Origin: Lachnocurva sp045579705
GTDB lineage: Bacteria; Bacillota; Clostridia; Lachnospirales; Lachnospiraceae
Reading direction: 5' to 3'
DNA length: 64,000 nt
NCBI GenBank assembly: GCA_045579705.1
Contig: JAZNMP010000032.1
Span: forward strand, 40,424 to 104,423
A program made the position numbers and the translations under genes. Below, piece by piece: positions 57,714 to 64,000 of this stretch; position 1 is the first letter of the stretch; every line of letters starts with the position of its first letter. The notes beneath the pieces are model-generated. The model worked only from the letters and a program-made list of their open reading frames with translations. It ran no database searches and was not told the origin of the DNA.

Positions 57714-58289
57714 CTAAATCAAACCAGAAAATCCCATAAAAGCTATCGCCATCAATCCCGCTGTCATAACTACGATAGCCGTTCCCTGGAAAGGCTTAGG
57801 AATATCGTTATATTCGATCTGTTCACGTATTCCTGCCATTATTACGATTGCTATAAAGAATCCTAAACCAACGCCAAAACCATACAGAGTTCCCATTAGA
57901 ACATTTAAGTCTTTAGCTACTACATTTAATGCAGTACCAAGCACTGCGCAGTTTGTAGTAATCAAAGGAAGGAACACTCCCAGGGATTCATACAGTGATT
58001 TCACATGCTTCTTTAGAACCATTTCTACAAACTGAACTAAAGCTGCTATAACCAAGATAAATACGATAGTATTCAAATAATCCAGATTCAACGGTTTAAG
58101 TATAAAATTAAAGATTAAACCGGTTACAAATGATGCCAATGTAATTACGAAGATTACAGCTCCACCCATTCCTGCGGCAGTTTCGGTCTTCTTTGAAACT
58201 CCGAGGAAAGGACATAAACCGAGGAACTGACTTAGAACTACATTGTTTACGATAGCTGAGCTAACTAGCAGTAAAATAATCGCTTTCAT
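57714..58289 (-). CDS. rnfA: Rnf complex membrane subunit RnfA
   Basis: RnfA is one of two homologous six-helix membrane subunits at the core of the ion-pumping Rnf complex. Typical blocks are NNVVLSQFLGLCPFLGVS at the N-terminus, with the Cys involved in the membrane iron-sulphur cluster, and PLITTNCAVLGTAL, with the second Cys. The length is 191 residues. It lies two bases after rnfE and 13 before rnfB. Confidence 0.96.
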   Translation of the reverse strand: MKAIILLLVSSAIVNNVVLSQFLGLCPFLGVSKKTETAAGMGGAVIFVITLASFVTGLIFNFILKPLNLDYLNTIVFILVIAALVQFVEMVLKKHVKSLYESLGVFLPLITTNCAVLGTALNVVAKDLNVLMGTLYGFGVGLGFFIAIVIMAGIREQIEYNDIPKPFQGTAIVVMTAGLMAIAFMGFSGLI

Positions 58290-58291
58290 AA

Positions 58292-59041
58292 TCAGTCCTC
58301 CTTCTCTTTCTCACAAACAACCTTGCTCTTTCCATAGCAATTAGATGCCATAGAACAACTTGAGCAATCTCCAGTAAATACGGCACCCTGCGCTGGAGAC
58401 AAACTTTTTCCATTCTGTGCCATGCGTTCTCTAACCACTTTCATGATAGCAACGAGGATTCCCAGTATAAAGAAGGCTCCAGGTGCCAACACAAAGATAG
58501 CTATAGGTGTGTAGCCAGCTTTTCCGTTCTCAGCAAGTGGAAGCACCTGATATCCAAGCGCCTGTCCAGCTCCGAGCAACTCTCTCACTAAACCTATAAT
58601 CGAGATAGAAAGAGTAAATCCGAGTCCCATTCCGATACCATCAAAAAATGATGGCAACACAGGATTCTTTGATGCATATGACTCAGCACGACCCAGAATG
58701 ATACAGTTCACAACGATCAGAGGAATATAGATACCTAGAGACGCATAAAGTCCAGGAAAATATCCTTCCATCAAAAACTGTACCATAGTAACCAGTGATG
58801 CCACGATAACGATATAGGACGGCATACGAACCGAATTAGGAATGAATCGACGAAGGGCTGAAATGATTGCATTACTGAAAGCCAAAACAACTGTCGTCGA
58901 GAGGCCCATGCCGATACCGTTTAACATAGAAGTAGTTACTGCAAGTGTCGGACACATTCCGAGCATCAGAACTACTGTAGGATTCTCCTTTATGATTCCG
59001 TTATAAAGGCGCTCTATCAATGGATTCTTTGTATTCATCAT
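58292..59041 (-). CDS. rnfE: Rnf complex membrane subunit RnfE
   Basis: RnfE is the second core membrane subunit, related to RnfA and inverted in topology. ENPTVVLMLGMCPTLAVTTS and PLIVVNCIILGRAESYAS are diagnostic, each with the cluster-binding Cys. The 249-residue protein is about 40 residues longer than usual, with a C-terminal cytoplasmic tail containing four Cys (CSSCSMASNC and a later Cys). That may bind a metal. It overlaps rnfG by four bases. Confidence 0.95.
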   Translation of the reverse strand: MMNTKNPLIERLYNGIIKENPTVVLMLGMCPTLAVTTSMLNGIGMGLSTTVVLAFSNAIISALRRFIPNSVRMPSYIVIVASLVTMVQFLMEGYFPGLYASLGIYIPLIVVNCIILGRAESYASKNPVLPSFFDGIGMGLGFTLSISIIGLVRELLGAGQALGYQVLPLAENGKAGYTPIAIFVLAPGAFFILGILVAIMKVVRERMAQNGKSLSPAQGAVFTGDCSSCSMASNCYGKSKVVCEKEKED

Positions 59042-59643
59042 TTAGCACCTCCCATCAAATAATCGAAATAGCAAAAGCCTGCATTTACGCCTGTAGTAAC
59101 AGCTTTAGAAGTGATAGTCGCGCCGCTAATCGCTTCAATCTTTCCCTTTCCGCCGCCAGCTTTTGAAACTTCGTATTTTCCAGCTTTGATTCCCTGGAAT
59201 TCCTTCATAAACTTATCTTCCTTTGCCTTCATTCCAAGGCCAGGAGTATCAGAAATCTCAGTTATAGAATAACCGTTCATAGTTCCATCTGATCTGACAC
59301 CCATGTAGAAAACCACATCTCCTCCATAGGAATTTGAATCAGTCACTCCGATCACATAACCTAAAGTCTTTCCGCTTTCATCTTTTGCCAGAGCCGCGCT
59401 CTCTATAGATACTTCGTCATACCCTTTCTTCTGGACATATTTTGAAGCATCTTCACTATTAAATCCCTTCACATCGGAAAAAGAAGCTGCATCACTAAAC
59501 ACTGCCTGATAAGCTTCATCAATAGCAGCTTTACGCGCATCAGAAATAGGTTTCTTTGTAATTTCATGTACGATGCCCAAAGCACATCCTGCTATCAGGG
59601 TGATAAGAGTAAGAATCAAGGCATCTTTCACTATTTTTTTCAT
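59038..59643 (-). CDS. rnfG: Rnf complex FMN-binding subunit RnfG
   Basis: RnfG carries a covalently bound FMN on the outer side. One N-terminal membrane helix (about residues 9-27) is followed by the FMN-binding domain. The attachment motif is SGATITSKAV, with the Thr that forms the phosphoester bond. DTPGLGMKAKEDKF is also conserved. At 201 residues it is complete. It lies three bases after rnfD and overlaps rnfE. Confidence 0.95.
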   Translation of the reverse strand: MKKIVKDALILTLITLIAGCALGIVHEITKKPISDARKAAIDEAYQAVFSDAASFSDVKGFNSEDASKYVQKKGYDEVSIESAALAKDESGKTLGYVIGVTDSNSYGGDVVFYMGVRSDGTMNGYSITEISDTPGLGMKAKEDKFMKEFQGIKAGKYEVSKAGGGKGKIEAISGATITSKAVTTGVNAGFCYFDYLMGGAK

Positions 59644-59646
59644 AGT

Positions 59647-60585
59647 CTACGCCCCCTTCTTCTCGTTACCTACTCCAAACGCCTTTGGAACAGTTAACTT
59701 CTCAATCAATGGAACTAAACAGTTAGTGAAGATGATTGCATAGGAAACACCCTCCGCAGTCTGTCCATATATTCTAAATACACCTGTAAGGATACCGAGA
59801 ATAATTCCATATACAATCTGGCCCTTTGGAGTAATAGGACAAGTAGCATAATCAGTAGCCATAAAGAAAGCACCGATGATAAGTCCACCGCCAAAGATAT
59901 GTTCCAATAGATATGTTCCATCGAAACCTTTTGGTCCAAATAAACCCACAAAGATAACCAACGTAAGTATGTATGTAGCCGGAATACGAAGATTGATGAT
60001 ACCGAGAAGTATCAAAAACATCGCGCCAACCAACAGCGCGAGTGCTGAAGTCTCACCAATAGTACCACCACAAGTTCCTAAGAACATATTAATAGGGTCT
60101 ACTATCTCACCCTGCTTTAACAGAGTCAGAGGTGTAGCTCCTGTAACTCCATCGTATGTAAAAGTAGTCATCTGCTGAGCAAAAGAAAGAACTAAGAAGC
60201 ATCTGGCACCCAATGCCGGATTCATAAAGTTCTGGCCAAGCCCACCAAAGAGCATCTTTACAACTATAATGGCAAACGCACCGCCCAATACAGGAATAAA
60301 CCATGAAACTGTATGAGGCAAGTTTAATCCGAGTAACAGACCTGTAACTACAGCCGATAGGTCTGTTAAAGTATTTCGTTTATGTGTAATCAAATCAAAT
60401 AAGCACTCCGCCAATACACAGGAAGCTATAGATAAAACTACTACCAAAAGCGCACGTAATCCGAAATTATAAATTCCGAAGAATGTCGCTGGAAGCAACG
60501 ATATAATCACGCAGAGCATAATCTTCGTAGTAGTCATTTTGTCCCTGACATGGGGAGATGATGTAACATGCAATAAATTACTCAT
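59647..60585 (-). CDS. rnfD: Rnf complex membrane flavoprotein subunit RnfD
   Basis: RnfD is a ten-helix membrane subunit with a covalently bound FMN. The attachment Thr lies in DGVTGATPLT. SSPHVRDKMTTTKIM at the N-terminus and the FMATDYATCPITPKGQ block later are also diagnostic. At 312 residues the length is normal. It follows rnfC after 11 bases. Confidence 0.95.
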   Translation of the reverse strand: MSNLLHVTSSPHVRDKMTTTKIMLCVIISLLPATFFGIYNFGLRALLVVVLSIASCVLAECLFDLITHKRNTLTDLSAVVTGLLLGLNLPHTVSWFIPVLGGAFAIIVVKMLFGGLGQNFMNPALGARCFLVLSFAQQMTTFTYDGVTGATPLTLLKQGEIVDPINMFLGTCGGTIGETSALALLVGAMFLILLGIINLRIPATYILTLVIFVGLFGPKGFDGTYLLEHIFGGGLIIGAFFMATDYATCPITPKGQIVYGIILGILTGVFRIYGQTAEGVSYAIIFTNCLVPLIEKLTVPKAFGVGNEKKGA

Positions 60586-60596
60586 TTTGCCCTCTT

Positions 60597-61922
60597 CTAT
60601 TTCTGTTTCTTCATTTCTGCTAAAATCTGTCTCTTATACGTCTTAATTTCCTGAGCCAAAGGCCGCTTTGCTGGACATACATATGTACAACTTCCGCATT
60701 CGATACACTCTAGTCCATACCACTTTACAAATTCATCTGAAACTTTGTGCTCAAAATATTTAGATAATCTGGAAGGTACCAACTGTTCCGGACAAGCTTC
60801 AACACATCGACCGCAATTAATACAAGGAGATGCTTCAAACTTAGAAGCCTCGTCCCTTGAAAAAGTAAGAAGTGCAGATGTAGTCTTTGTCGTCGGTACA
60901 TCGATATCAAACATGGCAAATCCCATCATAGGTCCGCCAGAAATATACTTCGCCGCCTCACCATTCTCTCCACCGGCCTGTTCCAGGATTTCCTTCATGC
61001 TGGTTCCAATATGGATGAGGTAATTAGAAGGATCCGCACAGTTATCTCCGGATACAGTAAACACTCTATCCATCAGTGGCTTTCCGAGAACTACCGCATC
61101 ATAGATAGCACAGATAGTTGCTACGTTATCCACTATGCAACCAGCATCAGCAGGAAGCATCTTTGAATTTATATCAAATCCTGTAACTGCATGAATCAGC
61201 TGACGCTCTCCTCCCTGCGGATATTTCGTCATCAAAAGCTCAACAGTAATTCTGTCAGAATCGATTGCCTCATGAAGCTTAATAGCACAGTCACGCTTAT
61301 TATCTTCTACGGCAAATACGCCGCGCGCATTATCAAAAAGTGATAGAATAATCTTCATACCACCTATGAGCTTCTCAGTGTTTTCTAGCATAGTACGATA
61401 ATCACTGGTCAGATAAGGCTCACACTCAGCGCAATTTGCAATAATATATTTAATTTCATCGGGATTCTTTGGTGATAGTTTGACATGTGTAGGAAAGCCA
61501 GCTCCGCCCATTCCAACTATTCCTGCTCTTTGGATTTTGTCCAAGATAATACTCTTGTCGAGTTTTAATGCCTCCTCCAGTGTAATCCCCTCAAATGAAG
61601 ATTCCAAATCTGAACCATCATTTTCTATTACGATAGACTTAACCATATCGCCCATTGCGTTACGTCTATCTTCGATTGCTTTGACCGTGCCTGAAACCGA
61701 GGAATAAATCGGTGCCGATACAAAGCCTCCCGCTTCTGCAATCATCTGTCCACGCAATACTGCATCACCCACATTCACGATAGGTTTTGCCGGTGCACCT
61801 ATATGCTGCGAAATAGGATAGACCAATTCTGAAGCAGAGAAATATTCACGTATAGGCTTGTCTTTGGAAAGCTCCTTTCCTTCGTTAGGATGAATGCCTC
61901 CCTTAAACGTTTTTAAAGCCAT
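60597..61922 (-). CDS. rnfC: Rnf complex NADH-binding subunit RnfC
   Basis: RnfC accepts or delivers electrons at NAD. The protein has the NADH/FMN-binding motif GMGGAGFPTHVKL and AECEPYLTSDYR. Near the C-terminus are two ferredoxin-type 4Fe-4S motifs, CINCGRCVEACP and CIECGSCTYVCP. At 441 residues it is the standard clostridial form. It is the first gene of rnfCDGEAB, a sodium- or proton-pumping ferredoxin:NAD oxidoreductase. GGAGGGA precedes the ATG, and an extended -10 lies upstream. Confidence 0.96.
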   Translation of the reverse strand: MALKTFKGGIHPNEGKELSKDKPIREYFSASELVYPISQHIGAPAKPIVNVGDAVLRGQMIAEAGGFVSAPIYSSVSGTVKAIEDRRNAMGDMVKSIVIENDGSDLESSFEGITLEEALKLDKSIILDKIQRAGIVGMGGAGFPTHVKLSPKNPDEIKYIIANCAECEPYLTSDYRTMLENTEKLIGGMKIILSLFDNARGVFAVEDNKRDCAIKLHEAIDSDRITVELLMTKYPQGGERQLIHAVTGFDINSKMLPADAGCIVDNVATICAIYDAVVLGKPLMDRVFTVSGDNCADPSNYLIHIGTSMKEILEQAGGENGEAAKYISGGPMMGFAMFDIDVPTTKTTSALLTFSRDEASKFEASPCINCGRCVEACPEQLVPSRLSKYFEHKVSDEFVKWYGLECIECGSCTYVCPAKRPLAQEIKTYKRQILAEMKKQK

Positions 61923-61973
61923 AAAAACGTCCCTCCATTCCTTTTTAATGTATACAATTTATATTCCTGTATG

Positions 61974-61982
61974 ATTATAACA
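61974..61982 (-). promoter_or_regulatory. Extended -10 promoter of the rnf operon
   Basis: TGTTATAAT on the minus strand is a TG-N-TATAAT extended -10, about 50 bases before rnfC. A TTGACC is present but 21 bases away, too far for a standard -35. Confidence 0.6.
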
Positions 61983-62043
61983 CTTTTTCACAAAAATCAC
62001 GGTCAAAATGAGTATTTTTTTGCACGAAATTACATACTTTAAA

Positions 62044-62052
62044 TGATATAAT
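62044..62052 (+). promoter_or_regulatory. Extended -10 promoter of the exonuclease gene
   Basis: TGATATAAT is an extended -10, 34 bases before the ATG at 62087. TTGCAC lies 21 bases upstream, too far to be a normal -35. Confidence 0.6.
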
Positions 62053-62086
62053 TGACCTGCAACATAAATTGGACAACAGGTGACTT

Positions 62087-63055
62087 ATGAAAATATTTGA
62101 AGACAAGGAAATAATAACTTCCAGAAAATACCTAGATGATATAACATCAACAGATCTGTTCTTCGACTTGGAGACCACAGGTCTAAGCCGACGTTTCTGC
62201 CACATCTATATGATAGGCACAGGTTATATCAAAGGAGATTATTTCATCACAAAGCTATACTTTGCTGAAGACATTACCGAAGAACGCGCTATAATAAACT
62301 CATTCATTCGCGACACAAGAGAGTTCGAACGCTTGATAACATATAATGGAAATCGTTTCGATCTGCCTTTTTTCGCGGAGCGATTAAAAGACCTCATGAT
62401 AGATTTCAATCTAAGTTCATTCGACAGCCTGGATATCTATGCTCGCGCAAAAAAGCTTAAACATCTACTCTTGCTGCCAGGAATGAAGCAAAAAGATATC
62501 GAACATTTCCTGGGAATCAACCGCGAAGATAAATATGATGGCGGAAAGCTTATCGAAGTCTACAAAGAACACCAGATTCGCCCGTCTGACGAAACTGAGT
62601 ATCTTCTGATGATTCACAACAAGGAAGACGTTCTGGGAATGTCTAAGCTACTGCCGATACTCTCCTACGAGAAGCTTAAAGAGATAAATATAACAGATAT
62701 AAAGCTGGAATCTATAAACGACAAGCTTATATTCAAAGCTTCTCATGATTTAGCAATCCCACGAGAAATCCGACTTTCAAATGACGATTTGTATCTGATT
62801 ATCTCAGAGAAATCTTTAAAGGGAAGCCTAAATGTTTATGATTACTGTATCAAAAAATACTTCCCGAACTACAAAGATTACCTATATCATATTGCAGATA
62901 ACCAAATCATTCCAAAGGTATTAGTATCAAAAGCTGACAAGGATAAATACAGAAAAGCCACAAAAGAAGAATGTTTCGTAAAGATAGAACGGGACAAATT
63001 CTCAGAAAATATGCTTATAGAAAATATAAAAGCAGCTATTAATAATGCATATTAA
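62087..63055 (+). CDS. RNase H-like DEDD exonuclease domain protein (YprB type)
   Basis: A 322-residue protein whose first 200 residues form a DEDD-type 3'-5' exonuclease domain. Motif I is FFDLETTGL with Asp27 and Glu29, motif II is TYNGNRFDLPFF, and motif III is HNKEDVLGM. The remainder is unassigned and shows alternating beta and helical character. Homologues are annotated RNase H-like domain proteins and resemble the nuclease part of B. subtilis YprB; the substrate is unknown. AGGTGA precedes the ATG. It is divergent from rnf and convergent with cheR. Confidence 0.87.
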   Translation: MKIFEDKEIITSRKYLDDITSTDLFFDLETTGLSRRFCHIYMIGTGYIKGDYFITKLYFAEDITEERAIINSFIRDTREFERLITYNGNRFDLPFFAERLKDLMIDFNLSSFDSLDIYARAKKLKHLLLLPGMKQKDIEHFLGINREDKYDGGKLIEVYKEHQIRPSDETEYLLMIHNKEDVLGMSKLLPILSYEKLKEINITDIKLESINDKLIFKASHDLAIPREIRLSNDDLYLIISEKSLKGSLNVYDYCIKKYFPNYKDYLYHIADNQIIPKVLVSKADKDKYRKATKEECFVKIERDKFSENMLIENIKAAINNAY

Positions 63056-63057
63056 AA

Positions 63058-63085
63058 AAGACCAGAGCCATTAAGCTCTGGTCTT
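63058..63085. terminator. Bidirectional terminator between the exonuclease gene and cheR
   Basis: AAGACCAGAGC and GCTCTGGTCTT are perfect inverted repeats of 11 bases with a six-base loop (CATTAA). An A run on the left gives a U tract for the minus-strand transcript. The plus-strand side has a weaker TTCTC. Confidence 0.88.
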
Positions 63086-63092
63086 CTCATAT

Positions 63093-63872
63093 TTATTCAC
63101 CTTTTTGATAGAAGAAAGAATTTCGTCTAACGTAACCAATCTCCTTGTAATCCATAACCTGTTCTGTACTTCCGATAAAGAGAATCGCTTTATCTTTAAG
63201 TGCTGCATAGAACTTTCTGTAGATATCTTCCTTTGCTTCTTCAGTGAAGTAGATAAGTACGTTTCTGCAAACGATCATATCCATATCTTTAAGATAAGGA
63301 TCACGTAGCAAATCGTGAGTCTTGAACTCAACACAACGTTTAATATCATCTGAAATCTGATAAGAAGAACCAACTTTTGTAAAGTATTTACTCTTCAAAT
63401 CATCTGGAACATTTTTAATACTCTTCTCAGAGTACAAACCAGTCTTTGCCTGAGCAATAACCTGCTTATCAATGTCCGTAGCAATAATATGAATATCACT
63501 TAGTGGCACAAATCTTGAAAGAGCCATTACCAAAGAGTAAGGTTCGTCGCCTGTTGAACAAGCAGCTGACCAAATCTTAAGTTTCTTTCCGAATTTGCCC
63601 ATCAGATAAGGGAAGTATTCATTATGTAATAATTCCCACTGATCCGGATTACGATAGAACTCAGATACATTAATTGTAATGTAGTCTACGAATTCATCAT
63701 ATTTTACTCGATCCGTTTTTAACACTTTGATATATGCTTCATATCCGTCAATCTTATGCTTCGCAATCAGGGCATCAATTCTACGCTTCATCTGATTCTG
63801 CTTATAAGCACTAAGATCAATCTTTGTCAGTTTTTCAACTTCCTTTATGAAATAATCATAATCGTAAGCCAT
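63093..63872 (-). CDS. cheR: Chemotaxis protein methyltransferase CheR
   Basis: CheR methylates glutamates on chemoreceptors with S-adenosylmethionine. The N-terminal helical domain (about residues 1-75) is followed by the Rossmann domain with IWSAACSTGDEPYSLVMAL, where the cofactor binds, ATDIDKQVI, and VCRNVLIYFTEEAK. At 259 residues it is the standard form without TPR repeats. It implies that the organism is chemotactic, or that receptors of this type exist. The partial gene upstream is 11 bases away and is likely co-transcribed. Confidence 0.95.
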   Translation of the reverse strand: MAYDYDYFIKEVEKLTKIDLSAYKQNQMKRRIDALIAKHKIDGYEAYIKVLKTDRVKYDEFVDYITINVSEFYRNPDQWELLHNEYFPYLMGKFGKKLKIWSAACSTGDEPYSLVMALSRFVPLSDIHIIATDIDKQVIAQAKTGLYSEKSIKNVPDDLKSKYFTKVGSSYQISDDIKRCVEFKTHDLLRDPYLKDMDMIVCRNVLIYFTEEAKEDIYRKFYAALKDKAILFIGSTEQVMDYKEIGYVRRNSFFYQKGE

Positions 63873-63883
63873 GATTCTATATC

Positions 63884-64000
63884 CTATTCTGCATCATTTT
63901 CCTGTGCAATTACAGGTTCAATATCTACGTCGACGACGTCTGCATCTTCTTCTGCTGGAGCTTCTTCTGTCTGTTCAGGCTCTAACATTGCTTTGATACT
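63884..64000 (-). CDS. C-terminal end of an upstream gene, truncated by the window edge
   Basis: Thirty-eight codons and a TAG stop are visible on the minus strand. The tail is very acidic (LEPEQTEEAPAEEDADVVDV), so it is probably a disordered C-terminus. Identity is unknown. The close spacing to cheR suggests a chemotaxis or signalling protein, but that is only inference. Confidence 0.6.
   Translation of the reverse strand, partial: SIKAMLEPEQTEEAPAEEDADVVDVDIEPVIAQENDAE

Noticed and set aside
61974..62025. Standard -35/-10 promoters with TTGACC (rnf) or TTGCAC (exonuclease gene)
   Set aside because: The spacers are 21 bases, outside the usual 16-18; the extended -10 reading is more consistent.
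1..64000. tRNA, rRNA, insertion sequences, prophage or restriction and defence genes
   Set aside because: I looked in all intergenic gaps and among the predicted proteins and saw none; every gap is shorter than 300 bases.

Overview
The window reads as chromosomal housekeeping DNA from a low-GC, Gram-positive anaerobe of the class Clostridia, most likely a member of the Lachnospiraceae or a close relative. This is inferred from several features: an AT-rich composition, strong AGGAGG-type ribosome binding sites, a divergent LexA / LysM (YneA-type) SOS pair, an L27 precursor paired with Prp protease, RecU, RqcH, a GerW/YtfJ-type spore protein, a clostridial-order rnfCDGEAB operon, and a NadD-YqeK fusion. 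I saw no tRNA, rRNA, insertion sequence, prophage or CRISPR array.

Left part, plus strand (1-22 kb). The tail of an upstream gene (probably mutS) is followed by mutL, miaA and a PLP-dependent YnbB-type lyase, then radC behind a hairpin. Next is the cell-shape and division cluster mreB-mreC-mreD-PBP2-minC-rodA, followed by an mgsA homologue and a lipoprotein D,D-carboxypeptidase. A P-loop protein of unknown function has its own promoter and terminator. It is followed by a HlyD-like membrane protein, yggS, sepF, aroB, lspA and rluD, then lemA with a DUF2207 protein and a small unknown protein.

Middle (22-26.5 kb). This is the most accessory-looking part. A complete tyrosine recombinase is preceded by a perfect 13-bp inverted repeat with a 6-bp centre. 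It converges on an unknown lipoprotein, a PlsC-type acyltransferase and a short LysM membrane protein. The last of these diverges from lexA across a region holding up to five LexA-type boxes.

Minus-strand block (26.5-39.7 kb). rplU (behind a structured leader), prp, rpmA, obgE, yhbY, a nadD-yqeK fusion and rsfS form a ribosome/NAD cluster. Upstream lie a HAD phosphatase, an RluA-type synthase, recU and a short RNase G. Further upstream are a coiled-coil DivIVA-like protein, coaD and rsmD, then pgsA, rimO, rpoZ, gmk and yicC. yicC is divergent from rqcH, with back-to-back promoters.

Right part (39.8-64 kb). rqcH converges on recG with interlocked stop codons. Then, on the minus strand, come fakA, an Asp23 protein, rpmB, ytfJ, a DUF2953 protein, a PBP/FtsW pair, a U32 peptidase, zapA, ruvB-ruvA, a Gx-transporter protein, a NusG domain II protein, miaB, a small protein that appears paralogous to the one at 21.7 kb, and the rnf operon. 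A DEDD exonuclease on the plus strand and cheR with the tail of another gene close the window.

Functionally the window joins DNA repair and recombination (MutL, RadC, LexA, RecU, RecG, RuvAB), wall growth and division (MreBCD, two PBP/SEDS pairs, MinC, SepF, ZapA, the YneA-like protein), translation and ribosome quality control (L21, L27, L28, Prp, Obg, RsfS, RqcH, MiaA/B, RimO, RsmD, Rlu enzymes) and energy conservation (Rnf). The points most worth a second look are an MgsA homologue lacking the catalytic Asp and a His of the family, a MinC lacking the RSGQ signature with no minD/minE beside it, the paired LexA boxes, and the palindrome in front of the recombinase.
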